Positions 1 through 7,280 of a stretch of 36,164 bases of DNA are shown piece after piece. The notes beneath the pieces are model-generated. The model worked only from the letters and a program-made list of their open reading frames with translations. It had not been told where the DNA came from and made no database searches. Position 1 is the stretch's first letter. The number at the start of each line of letters is the position of its first letter. Made by a program: the position numbers and the translations under genes. This DNA is from an uncultured Ruminococcus sp. (lineage in GTDB: Bacteria > Bacillota > Clostridia > Oscillospirales > Ruminococcaceae): the NCBI GenBank assembly GCA_949291345.1, contig CASEVP010000017.1, forward strand, positions 1 through 36,164, in the 5' to 3' direction.

Positions 1-916
1 CAAGTTTCAGCGTCAATTCAAGGCATTTTTTCTGTCCCTGTGAACCAAATTACCTTGCAGTACTACCATCAATACACAAAAGTAAATCATCCCGATGCAC
101 ACCTGATGCAGTATGTCCAAACAAAAGATCGGACTGGCGACTCTGTTCCATTTTTTCGGCATACTGCGCGATAAGCGATTCATCCGCTTGTTCCGGCAAC
201 AGAAGCTCTGCATCCTTTCCATAGACAGCACTATGATAATGCAGTGAAACTTCCTCTCTTCCCCGGGAGATTTCTCGGTAAAGGGGCACACACACATCTT
301 TTAAACGGCGAATATATGCCGCACGCTGCATGGCTATCGCAGTCCCCAGCGAAACCAGCTGACGATCGAACACCGCTAACATCGTACCAGCCTGTTCGGG
401 AGGCAGCTTTTGTTTAAGAACCGCATTCCGCTGTCGCAGTACAAGCTGATAGCGGCGCACGAGCGAGAGTACAGGCGCATGAAGCTGTGCACTGCACAAA
501 TCGAGAAATGCACGTCTTCGTTCAGGACCGCCATTGACAAGTGACAAATCTTCCGGGGTAAATACCACGCAGTGAAACACCGAAAACAGGGCGCTGCCCT
601 TTTGTGGAACATCGTTGCACCAAAATTTTTTTTCAGGCACATTGCCGCCGGGAACCATAGCAAGACGCACCGACTGGGTTCTTCGGGCATCAATAAACTG
701 TGCCTCCACCAACAGATCCTGTCCGTCAATGGCGAGATAATCCCGTTCTTTTGTGCCCCGAAAACTGCGGCATCCCGTTAATATCCAAATTGCCTCAAGC
801 AAATTGGTTTTTCCCTGGGCATTCTCTCCAAGTATCAGATTATAATTTTCATCCGGTTCAAGCGCCACCTGTTTTAGATTTTTAAATCCATTTGCGGTCA
901 ATTTTGTCAGCCTCAT
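1..916 (-). pseudogene. recF: RecF recombination/replication repair ATPase, interrupted by an in-frame stop and cut by the window edge
   Basis: RecF is an SMC-like ATPase that loads RecA at gapped DNA together with RecO and RecR. The frame opens at ATG 916-914, overlapping the stop of the upstream S4-domain gene as ATGA. The Walker A motif GENAQGKTN sits near residues 31-39 and the HRDD motif near residue 273. A TAA codon at 52-50 ends the frame after 288 residues, against about 360-370 for the family. The same frame continues after the stop with FGSQGQKK and LELTLKL, which is the family's conserved ABC-signature region. The stop is therefore a nonsense substitution, not a frameshift or a natural C-terminus. 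The product would lack the signature motif, Walker B and D-loop, so it should be inactive unless the stop is read through or is a sequencing error. The true 3' end lies beyond the left edge. Confidence 0.85.
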
Positions 917-1146
917 GCTTCTGCTTTGACCACCTGCACGGTAAAATGATCCACGCAGACGATATCACCGGGTCGAATCTTCTTACCCCGCATGGTGCAG
1001 ACCTCCCCGTTTACCGTCACAGCGCCTTGCTGTACCAATTCTTTGGCAAAACCGCCGGTATCACAAAGCCCAGTAAATTTTAGCAAGGCATCAAGTTTGA
1101 TAAACTCGGTATGAATGGCAGCTGTCAGTGTTTCCTGTTCCATCAC
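913..1146 (-). CDS. yaaA: S4-domain RNA-binding protein, YaaA/RlbA type
   Basis: This is a 77-residue single S4 domain, the small YaaA-type protein found between dnaN and recF in Firmicutes. The S4 core runs from [11 protein letters not shown] through [18 protein letters not shown] to KIRPGDIV, the usual helix-turn-beta RNA-binding pattern. It is thought to act in ribosome/50S assembly. The start is either GTG 1146-1144 or ATG 1143-1141; the AAAGGAG site lies about 10 bases before the GTG and 13 before the ATG, so I use the GTG. It begins 22 bases after dnaN and overlaps the recF start by four bases, indicating translational coupling in a dnaA-dnaN-yaaA-recF unit. Confidence 0.85.
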   Translation of the reverse strand: MMEQETLTAAIHTEFIKLDALLKFTGLCDTGGFAKELVQQGAVTVNGEVCTMRGKKIRPGDIVCVDHFTVQVVKAEA

Positions 1147-1167
1147 AATATTTCTGCTCCTTTATGG

Positions 1168-2274
1168 TTAGCGTCTGAGCTGAATAGGCATCAGAAGAAA
1201 TATAAAACTTTCCCCCGACGGTGGCACAATTTTTGCCACATGATTTCCGCCTGTCAGCTGAATTTTTACTTGATCTGTGTCAACGGCATGCATGGCATCC
1301 AGAAAATAACGGTTATCAAAACCGATGGTCACATCAGGTCCCGAAATTTCGGCCGGAATACGGTCTTTGATTTCTCCAATACCCGTCTTACAATACACAT
1401 CCATGCACCCGTTCGAAAATGTCACGTGTACAGGAGAATTAAATTTGCTATTGATTAGCGGCGAGCAGCGTTCCAGACAGCGTGTCAGTACGTTGGTATC
1501 CATCAAAATCTCCGTTTCAAAGGTGTTTGGAATGCTGCTGCGATAATTGTGGAATTCTCCCTCCAGAAGTCTGGAAAAAACGGTATAACCATTAAATTCA
1601 AAAACCACGTACCGTTTGTCCGACGAAATGGTACACAGATCGGTCGCATCGTCTCGCAGCATATTTGCCACTTCCAGCAAGGTGCGTTTCGGCACCACAA
1701 AATGATAATTATTCCCACTCGAAATAGGTTCATTGCGCACTGCAAGCCGATATCCATCAATTGCAGCCACGTGCAGCATATCGTTCTCTACCTCAAATAG
1801 CTCGCCGGTGAGTACCGGCTTGGAAAAATTCTGAGAAGTGGCATATTGTGTCTGTCGAATCATCGAACCCAGCACAGACTGTTCGATCTGCATTCCTGTC
1901 TCCAGATCCAGACTAGGCAGAGAGGGATATTCCGCAGCAGACATCGCCGAAATCTGATATTCGGTTGCATCACAAGTTAGACGTACCATATAATTGTCAT
2001 CGATTTCCATGGTGACAGTGTCACCGGAAAACTGGCGTACGGTTTCGCTAAGCAGCCGAGGTAAAATCACAAATTCTCCGCTGCAGTCCGATTCTACTTC
2101 AATACTGCGTTGAATACCAAAATCTAAGTCATAACCTGTCAGTTCCAAATTGTCCCGGTCAAGACGTAGTTTCAACTGTTCCAATGCAGGAATGGTGGAT
2201 TTTTGTGAAACACCCTTTGCCACATGAGTAATGGCAGAATGAAAATTTTTTCTGTCGCATGTAAATTTAATCAT
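1168..2274 (-). CDS. dnaN: DNA polymerase III beta subunit (sliding clamp)
   Basis: The 368-residue product is the ring-shaped processivity clamp that tethers DNA polymerase III and repair factors to DNA. Family hallmarks are the N-terminus MIKFTCDRKNF, the motif TIPALEQLKL near residue 28, the central AIDGYRLA segment near 165, and the C-terminal ending FLLMPIQLRR, the clamp's usual C-terminal signature. Length is normal for the family (about 365-380). An AAGAGG ribosome binding site lies 6-8 bases before ATG 2274. It follows oriC, so its mRNA either initiates inside the origin region or is read through from dnaA; I could not identify a convincing separate promoter. Confidence 0.97.
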   Translation of the reverse strand: MIKFTCDRKNFHSAITHVAKGVSQKSTIPALEQLKLRLDRDNLELTGYDLDFGIQRSIEVESDCSGEFVILPRLLSETVRQFSGDTVTMEIDDNYMVRLTCDATEYQISAMSAAEYPSLPSLDLETGMQIEQSVLGSMIRQTQYATSQNFSKPVLTGELFEVENDMLHVAAIDGYRLAVRNEPISSGNNYHFVVPKRTLLEVANMLRDDATDLCTISSDKRYVVFEFNGYTVFSRLLEGEFHNYRSSIPNTFETEILMDTNVLTRCLERCSPLINSKFNSPVHVTFSNGCMDVYCKTGIGEIKDRIPAEISGPDVTIGFDNRYFLDAMHAVDTDQVKIQLTGGNHVAKIVPPSGESFIFLLMPIQLRR

Positions 2275-2427
2275 AATTGCCTCTTTTCCTGAATCAATAG
2301 CCGGATTTTATAATGCTGTCCTTACTGTACGAACAATTTAAAAGTGTACACGAGTGAAAGACAGTTAGACCCGGATAGAAAAAGCAGCTTTGCTGCAATT
2401 TCAGAGTAAAAAAAGAAATAAAAAATA

Positions 2428-2445
2428 TAGTAGTCGTAGTAGAGG
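2428..2445 (+). promoter_or_regulatory. DnaA-trio repeats of the origin unwinding element
   Basis: The sequence reads TAG TAG TCG TAG TAG AGG, a run of near-perfect trinucleotides between an A-rich tract on the dnaN side and a GC patch plus the box variant ATTTCCACT (minus strand, about 2455-2463) on the dnaA side. DnaA-trios are known to guide DnaA filament growth onto single-stranded DNA from a neighbouring box. The orientation and spacing match that model, with one trio (TCG) deviating. Confidence 0.75.
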
Positions 2446-2548
2446 CGCCGGAAAAGTGGAAATCCAAAAAAATCACGGAAATTCGGCGCATTTTTTTACA
2501 CAGCCCTGCCGTGGAAACGATAGGGAAAAGTGGAATGTCATTTCGCTT

Positions 2549-2807
2549 TGTGGAAATGGGGAATGATTGTGGAGTGGAAAGGCATAAATTGTGGAAAAAT
2601 TCGTGGAATAATGGGTATGGATAAAAATACCTTTGCACAATCTGTGGAAAGAAAATTCCACGGATTTCCACATTGCTTTTCACATGGTTTGTGGGAAAAC
2701 GCGAAAAATCTGTGCCGTGTGAAAAGATAACTTGTGAATAGGTTTTCCACAGACTGTGGAAAGTGGTGTGGAAAACCCATTTCACACGGTATAAATCATG
2801 TGGAAAA
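2549..2807. repeat. DnaA-box cluster of oriC (TTTTCCACA-type 9-mers)
   Basis: Eight sites share the 8-mer TTTCCACA on one strand or the other: 2549-2557, 2590-2598, 2643-2651, 2664-2672, 2743-2751, 2755-2763, 2767-2775 and 2799-2807. A TGTGGGAAA variant lies at 2690-2698 and a TGTGAATAG variant at 2733-2741. Six of the eight are read on the minus strand; 2664 and 2743 are on the plus strand. The dense group 2743-2807 packs four sites into 65 bases. Position 3 is T, where the classical box TTATCCACA has A. Confidence 0.85.
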
Positions 2808-2895
2808 CTAGAATACAAAGGGAAATGGAGTGGATTTCATGAATAAACAAACGGTTTTAACAAAGGAGGACTGTGCGTATGACGGTATCCAATTT

Positions 2896-4266
2896 TTACG
2901 CATGGCTTTTGCTGCGAATATTCTTAATGGTGTCTTCTACCAGTTGTTTGAGATGTTCATCGTGTTTCATTGCTGTTTCAATATTACTGATGGAATAGAC
3001 GATGGTAGAATGATCTCTGCCTCCAAATTCCGTTCCGATTGCCTGAAGCGGCATCTGGGTGATTTCCCGTACCACATAGATAGCCACTTTTCTGGCAGTG
3101 GAGATTTGACTGGAACGCTTGCTGCTGCGAATATCTTCCGGAGATACGCCGTATACATCAGCAACTTCTACAATAATTTTTTCCACTGTGATGGGCACCG
3201 GTTGGTCATCACTCAGGATATCCTTGATGACGCTCTGTGCCATAGAAATGGAGGGAGCGGAGCCGGCAAGATGTTTTAGTGCCTTTAGTTTTTTCACAGC
3301 ACCTTCCAGCTGACGAATATTGGTTTTTAGGCGGTTGGCGATAAACTCGGACACATCGTCCGGAATGTACAAGTCAAGCAGTTCTGCTTTTCTTCGAATA
3401 ATGGCAATTCGCGTCTCAAAGTCTGGTGTGGTAATATCGGTGATCAGACCCCATTCAAATCGGCTGCGAATTCGTTCTTCCAGTGTTTTTAGTTCTTTTG
3501 GGGGCTTGTCTGATGTGATGACAATCTGTTTGCCTTCTGCATGAAGTTTATTAAAAGTATGGAAAAATTCCTCCTGCATCCGTTCCTTGTTGCTAAAAAA
3601 TTGAATATCATCAATCAGCAGTACATCTGCATTGCGGTATTTATCATGAAACCGGGCAGTATTACCGTCGTTGATACTGGAAATCAGGTCATTGCCGAAT
3701 TCTTCGCTCGTGACATAAATAATCTTATAGTCCGGGTGATTTTGATGGACTTCATGTGCGATGGCATGCATCAAATGGGTTTTTCCCAGTCCGGAAGGAC
3801 CATAAATAAATAGGGGATTATAATTTTTACCCGGATCTTTTGCAACCGAGGTGCAGGCAGCGTAGGCAAATTCATTGGAACCGCCGACAATGAAAGTAGC
3901 AAAGGTATATTCATAGTTTGCACCTTCAAAGCTGTGCTCCAGTTCTTCGTGGCGGCGTGCGAGTTCATCATAATCCTTGGCAGTGTGTGTATCGGCAGAA
4001 TCCGGAACAATATCTTCTTCTACCTGAATACAAAGCTCGACTTCAAATCCGAGCGTATTTAGAAAAGCGGTCTTTAGCAGCTCTTCGTAATTATTGAGAA
4101 TCACTTCCCGCTGAAATTGTGACTGTACCGTAAATAGTGCTTTGGTACCATCCAGCCGAACGGGATTGAGTGCGGCAATCCAGAGTTTGACAGCAACCTC
4201 CGGAATTTCGCCATGATCCAAGCAATATTGCTTGACGTTGGCAAAGACTTCGTCAAATGAGTTCAT
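2896..4266 (-). CDS. dnaA: Chromosomal replication initiator protein DnaA
   Basis: DnaA is the AAA+ ATPase that binds DnaA boxes and opens oriC. I chose ATG 4266-4264 (456 residues), preceded by AAGGAGG with a 12-base gap; the longer frame starting at GTG 4350 adds 28 residues with no family likeness. Visible parts are domain I (residues 1-85), a short linker, the AAA+ core with Walker A GPSGLGKT (156-163) and Walker B VLLIDD (215-220), and a C-terminal domain IV ending in the DnaA signature GGRDHSTIVYS. Its leader (about 4267-4396) can form hairpins, for example GCCTGA/TCAGGC at 4364-4379. A DnaA box lies inside its promoter, so autoregulation is likely. Confidence 0.97.
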   Translation of the reverse strand: MNSFDEVFANVKQYCLDHGEIPEVAVKLWIAALNPVRLDGTKALFTVQSQFQREVILNNYEELLKTAFLNTLGFEVELCIQVEEDIVPDSADTHTAKDYDELARRHEELEHSFEGANYEYTFATFIVGGSNEFAYAACTSVAKDPGKNYNPLFIYGPSGLGKTHLMHAIAHEVHQNHPDYKIIYVTSEEFGNDLISSINDGNTARFHDKYRNADVLLIDDIQFFSNKERMQEEFFHTFNKLHAEGKQIVITSDKPPKELKTLEERIRSRFEWGLITDITTPDFETRIAIIRRKAELLDLYIPDDVSEFIANRLKTNIRQLEGAVKKLKALKHLAGSAPSISMAQSVIKDILSDDQPVPITVEKIIVEVADVYGVSPEDIRSSKRSSQISTARKVAIYVVREITQMPLQAIGTEFGGRDHSTIVYSISNIETAMKHDEHLKQLVEDTIKNIRSKSHA

Positions 4267-4402
4267 AATAAGGCGAATCCTCCTTGTTTGATCCAATGAT
4301 TTACAGACAAAATGCCGCCGCCGCTCATGAAAAGCGGTACGATGCGGCACTTTGTTAAATGCCGCCTGATCAATCAGGCCTCTTTCTCTTTATAATAATA
4401 AT

Positions 4403-4431
4403 AGTATACCATATTCATTGTGGAAAATCAA
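4403..4431 (-). promoter_or_regulatory. dnaA promoter overlapped by a DnaA box
   Basis: On the minus strand a -35 element TTGATT (4431-4426) is separated by 17 bases from a -10 element TATACT (4408-4403). Transcription would start near 4396, giving a leader of about 130 bases before the dnaA ATG. The 9-mer TTTTCCACA (4427-4419) overlaps the -35 and spacer, where bound DnaA would be expected to block RNA polymerase. Confidence 0.8.
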
Positions 4432-4657
4432 GCCCCTGCTGTTGAAAACCCAATATTTTTTTCTTTATACGGATGAGGATAGCGGGAAAAATACAGAGAA
4501 AAATGTAGCATATCTCACAAAAAAAAGAAATGAATTCAGTGAAGATAGAGGAAAAAATTGTGTTATATGCCGAATTTTGAAGAAAAGGAAGTGAGAAAAT
4601 AAAATTTGTGGAAAAAGTGGAAAAACCGGGTGTGGAAAGAATGGAAACTGTGGAAAA
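4419..4657. repeat. Second DnaA-box cluster, upstream of dnaA (dnaA-rpmH gap)
   Basis: Four 9-mers of the same TGTGGAAA(A/G) type as in oriC lie at 4419-4427, 4607-4615, 4631-4639 and 4649-4657, all in one orientation. The 615-base gap between dnaA and rpmH is otherwise A-rich and holds the two promoters but no gene. Two box clusters flanking dnaA is the bipartite origin arrangement known from Bacillus and other Firmicutes; that this cluster participates in initiation is inferred. Confidence 0.75.
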
Positions 4658-4754
4658 CAAGAAGCAGAGGCACACCGTCCAAGGAAAAATACCGAAAATG
4701 GAGAAAAAACAGGCTTTTTTTTTAAAATTCCGGATAAAAATGCGCTGATGGGAC

Positions 4755-4783
4755 TTGACAAATAAAAAAAGATAAGATATAAT
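4755..4783 (+). promoter_or_regulatory. Consensus promoter of the rpmH operon
   Basis: A perfect -35 TTGACA (4755-4760) and a perfect -10 TATAAT (4778-4783) are separated by 17 bases. Transcription would start near 4790, about 90 bases before rpmH. It points away from the dnaA promoter, so the two operons diverge from the second box cluster. Confidence 0.92.
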
Positions 4784-4881
4784 ATATGGTAAATGGATTC
4801 ATGCAGAAGGTCTGTTATGAAGTTCCAGGGAATTATGCGGGGGTCTCCTGCCGCAGCAATGGAAAGGAGGGAATGGTTCCA

Positions 4882-5016
4882 ATGAAAAGAACATATCAGC
4901 CGAAGAAGCTTCATCGTAAAAAAGTGCATGGCTTCCGTAAGAGAATGGCCACTGCGAACGGTAGAAAGGTTTTAGCTCGCAGAAGAGCACGGGGTAGAGC
5001 AAGACTGAGCCACTGA
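4882..5016 (+). CDS. rpmH: 50S ribosomal protein L34
   Basis: L34 is the smallest 50S protein and binds 23S rRNA. The 44-residue product starts MKRTYQPKK and contains the family core KVHGFRKRM and the ending [10 protein letters not shown], all typical of L34. The start ATG 4882 follows a GGAAAGGAGG ribosome binding site (4861-4870) with an 11-base gap; the frame is open further upstream but those residues do not match the family. Gene order rpmH-rnpA-yidD-yidC is the conserved bacterial arrangement. Confidence 0.96.
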   Translation: MKRTYQPKKLHRKKVHGFRKRMATANGRKVLARRRARGRARLSH

Positions 5017-5025
5017 TCGAAGTCG

Positions 5026-5061
5026 GACCACAACAACATTGTTTGTGGTCTTTTGTTTTTT
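5026..5061 (+). terminator. Rho-independent terminator after rpmH
   Basis: The arms GACCACAA (5026-5033) and TTGTGGTC (5043-5050) form an 8-bp stem with a 9-base loop, followed by TTTTGTTTTTT. It lies ten bases after rpmH and probably limits read-through into rnpA, giving more L34 than RnpA. Confidence 0.82.
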
Positions 5062-5063
5062 CG

Positions 5064-5185
5064 AAAAGCGTATTCTGCGTTTGTCCGGCGTGCCGAGCGG
5101 GAAGATTGCCTTTTACCGGCATCGTTGCAGGTAAACGGTATTGCTGCAGTCGGTGTTTCGGAATACAGCGGCAGAATATGCTTTT
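5064..5185 (+). other. Structured intergenic element with 15-bp terminal inverted repeats (rpmH-rnpA gap)
   Basis: AAAAGCGTATTCTGC (5064-5078) pairs with GCAGAATATGCTTTT (5171-5185) over 15 positions, with one G-U pair possible on the plus strand. The arms enclose 92 bases with further possible hairpins, for example TTTACC (5112-5117)/GGTAAA (5130-5135). Seven Ts (5182-5188) follow the AATATGC, so on the plus strand it looks like a long-stem RNA ending in a terminator. The same geometry fits a small MITE-like insertion, but I see no clear target duplication. A second hairpin, CATGCC/GGCATG (5189-5207), follows. Nature unresolved. Confidence 0.5.
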
Positions 5186-5284
5186 TTTCATGCCCCGTAC
5201 AGGCATGTGAATGTCTGTTACACGATACCGGATCTGTTCCGGAAAACAGAGCCATTCAATCTATGGGAAGTTGGAGTACAAGCC

Positions 5285-5656
5285 ATGCGGAAAACGGTGA
5301 CTATCAATCAAAACCGGGACTTTTTACAGTTGTATCAACGAGGAAAAAAAGTTGTGTTATCCCCTTATGTGATACTCTATGTGCGGAAAAACAGACGCAG
5401 ATATAACCGGCTTGGCATTACTGTCGGAAAAAAAGTCGGCTGTGCTGTGAAACGAAGCCGTGCGAGGCGGATCATCCGTCAGGCGTACCGGGAAACAGAA
5501 CATCTGCTGCCTAAGGGTATCGATATGGTCATTGTGGCACTTCCATCGATTGCGGGCATAAAATCCACGCAGCTGCGGGATTGTCTTGCCGGAAACGGAA
5601 TACGCCGTATCCGGCGCCTGATGGAACCACCGTCGGAAGGGGGAAAACACAATTGA
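5285..5656 (+). CDS. rnpA: Ribonuclease P protein component
   Basis: RnpA is the basic protein cofactor of RNase P, which trims the 5' ends of tRNA precursors. The 123-residue product starts [10 protein letters not shown] at ATG 5285; GGAG lies 8 bases upstream. The frame is open further upstream from 5141, but that stretch lacks family likeness and falls in the structured gap. The diagnostic basic helix is [16 protein letters not shown], the RNR-type motif (with an S in place of the usual N), followed by the [10 protein letters not shown] strand. Its stop TGA overlaps the TTG start of yidD. Confidence 0.95.
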   Translation: MRKTVTINQNRDFLQLYQRGKKVVLSPYVILYVRKNRRRYNRLGITVGKKVGCAVKRSRARRIIRQAYRETEHLLPKGIDMVIVALPSIAGIKSTQLRDCLAGNGIRRIRRLMEPPSEGGKHN

Positions 5657-5931
5657 AATATGTACTTGATGCACTGATTCGACTATATCAAAAGTTTTCC
5701 CGTCTGACACCGGCTGTGTGCCGGTTTTATCCGACCTGTTCCTGTTATGCTCGAACTGCTGTGATGCGGTTTGGAGCACTGCGCGGCAGTTGGCTTGCCG
5801 TGCGGCGTCTGCTGCGCTGTCACCCTTGGAATCCGGGGGGAATCGATCCGGTGCCAGAGCACTGGAATCCGCCCCGTATTGTCTTCGGCGGGCGGCATAC
5901 GCAGTCATCATTACGCAACAGAAAGGGTTAA
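5653..5931 (+). CDS. yidD: Membrane protein insertion efficiency factor YidD
   Basis: YidD is a small, membrane-associated protein that assists YidC-dependent insertion. Family signature: [12 protein letters not shown] with the conserved cysteines, then [16 protein letters not shown], both very typical. I place the start at TTG 5653, giving 92 residues beginning [17 protein letters not shown] after initiation; the frame overlaps rnpA's stop as TTGA and is preceded by GGAAGGGGG with about a 9-base gap. An in-frame ATG further upstream would need a long overlap with rnpA. An N-terminal amphipathic helix is visible in residues 1-18. yidC starts nine bases after the stop. Confidence 0.92.
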   Translation: MKYVLDALIRLYQKFSRLTPAVCRFYPTCSCYARTAVMRFGALRGSWLAVRRLLRCHPWNPGGIDPVPEHWNPPRIVFGGRHTQSSLRNRKG

Positions 5932-5940
5932 CGTACAAAT

Positions 5941-7110
5941 ATGGATTTTTTATACGATCTGTGTGGTAAGCCGTTTGGTTGGATCATGCGTCTGATCTAC
6001 GAACTAGTAGACAATTACGCATTGGCAATTTTATTGTTTACCATCATCACGAAATTGATTCTGTTCCCGATCTCCTATAAACAGCAGCTCAATTCGGCAA
6101 GAATGCAGCGGATCAATCCGAAGTTGGAAAAACTACGTAAAAAATACAAAGATGATCCAAAAAAGATGCAGGAAGAACAGATGAAGCTTTATCAGGAAGA
6201 GAATTTCAATCCGGGAGCTTCATGTCTGCCGATGTTTTTGCAGTTTTTTATTCTCTTCGGTATTCTCGACGTGGTTTATAAGCCCATGTCCTACATTCTG
6301 CGGGTAAGCGGTGATGTAATTTCCAAGGCGTTTTCCGTCGTGGAAAAAATCAATCCCGATCTCGCAAGCGCCGGTACCAGCCTGCGTCAGGAACTAACGA
6401 TCCTTAACGCCCATCATGCCGATCCGGGGGCGTTTACAGACGCACTGGGAAGCGGCTTGTCCGAAAGAATGACAGATTTCTATGAGAAATTTAGTCTCTT
6501 CGGCATTAACCTCGGTCAGGTGCCCACCTGGAGTCCACAGGTTTGGGATGCTACGGCAATCGGATTGTTCCTGATTCCGTTTATGTCCGGTGTCCTGCAG
6601 TTGTTACTGACGATTTATACCCAGATTACACAGAAAAAACGCAATCCGGCTATGAAAAATATGGGCTGCATGAATGTGATGCTTTATGTAATGCCGGTGT
6701 TCTCTGTCTGGTTTGCATTCCAAGTGCCTGCTGGTGTAGGCTTTTATTGGGTATGCTCCTCCTTCTTCTCTTTGCTCCAGTCTGTGGGCTTGAATATGTA
6801 CTTTACAACGGAGCGAACAGAGAAAATCTGTGAAAAACAGGAGGCAAAACTGGCAAAGAAATATGCCAACGGCAAGAAAAGTTTTACACAGCGTTTATTT
6901 GCGCAGCAGAGTGAATTGACAGAAGCACAGCAAAAACGCCAGCGCTATGCGGAAGAAACAAAAGATATGTCCCGTTCTGAATTAAACAAGTACAATCAAC
7001 AGGTCATTAAGGATGCCAGAAAACGAATGGCAGAGAAATATGGGGACACGTATGAGGGAGACGATGTTTCGGACGATGGCAGTGGCGCAGATAACAGCGG
7101 GAAAAAATAA
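5941..7110 (+). CDS. yidC: Membrane protein insertase YidC/Oxa1/SpoIIIJ
   Basis: This insertase places proteins in the membrane with or without SecYEG, and SpoIIIJ-type members also act in sporulation. The 389-residue product has hydrophobic segments near residues 25-45, 95-115, 200-225 and 240-280, and the conserved cytoplasmic stretch SYKQQLNSARMQRINPKL followed by a charged coiled-coil-like helix. The groove region holds the expected arginine after the first membrane helix. No lipobox is visible at the N-terminus. A loop of about 80 residues (near 120-195) lies between the second and third segments, and the C-terminus is a charged, Asp/Ser/Gly-rich tail. GAAAGGG lies 14 bases before ATG 5941. 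Confidence 0.96.
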   Translation: MDFLYDLCGKPFGWIMRLIYELVDNYALAILLFTIITKLILFPISYKQQLNSARMQRINPKLEKLRKKYKDDPKKMQEEQMKLYQEENFNPGASCLPMFLQFFILFGILDVVYKPMSYILRVSGDVISKAFSVVEKINPDLASAGTSLRQELTILNAHHADPGAFTDALGSGLSERMTDFYEKFSLFGINLGQVPTWSPQVWDATAIGLFLIPFMSGVLQLLLTIYTQITQKKRNPAMKNMGCMNVMLYVMPVFSVWFAFQVPAGVGFYWVCSSFFSLLQSVGLNMYFTTERTEKICEKQEAKLAKKYANGKKSFTQRLFAQQSELTEAQQKRQRYAEETKDMSRSELNKYNQQVIKDARKRMAEKYGDTYEGDDVSDDGSGADNSGKK

Positions 7111-7280
7111 GTTGTCATGTTACAGTCATGTATTGTGACACAGTGTACGCAAAGATAAAAAACAGGAAAAGAACAAACTAGAGAAAAGCTGCATCTGGAT
7201 TTTCAAAGAATATTACAATTTGGGAGAATAAGAGGGACAGGTGAAAGTCCAACAGCGCAGGAAGGGATGAAAAAACGATT

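Larger units (their letters stand above)
2400..2810. other. oriC: Chromosomal replication origin (oriC), dnaN-dnaA intergenic region
   Basis: The 621-base gap between dnaA and dnaN contains no credible gene and shows the standard Firmicute origin layout. Reading from dnaA toward dnaN there is a dense set of DnaA-box-like 9-mers (2549-2807), a GC-rich patch (about 2445-2453), trinucleotide TAG repeats (2428-2445), and an A-rich tract (2407-2428) suitable for unwinding. Position next to dnaA/dnaN and this order are as described for the basal unwinding system of Bacillus. No canonical TTATCCACA box was seen; the repeated unit here is TTTTCCACA. Identification as oriC is strong; the exact minimal limits are inferred. 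Confidence 0.92.

Noticed and set aside
260-277. CCCCGGGAGAT resembling a Noc binding site (ATTTCCCGGGAAAT)
   Set aside because: Several mismatches and it lies inside recF coding sequence, so chance is likely.
13-297. 94-residue minus-strand frame at the left edge
   Set aside because: It overlaps recF in another frame; the recF frame itself has conserved motifs on both sides of the stop, so a frameshift into this frame is not the explanation.
2294-2818. 174-residue minus-strand frame across oriC
   Set aside because: Composition follows the repeated TTTTCCACA boxes (many Phe/Pro/His/Ser), with no ribosome binding site or family likeness.
4267-4350. 28-residue N-terminal extension of dnaA from GTG 4350
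   Set aside because: No family likeness and no ribosome binding site, while AAGGAGG precedes the internal ATG 4266.
4465-4929. 154-residue minus-strand frame between dnaA and rpmH
   Set aside because: Low-complexity Phe/Ser/Pro translation of an A-rich promoter region that overlaps rpmH.
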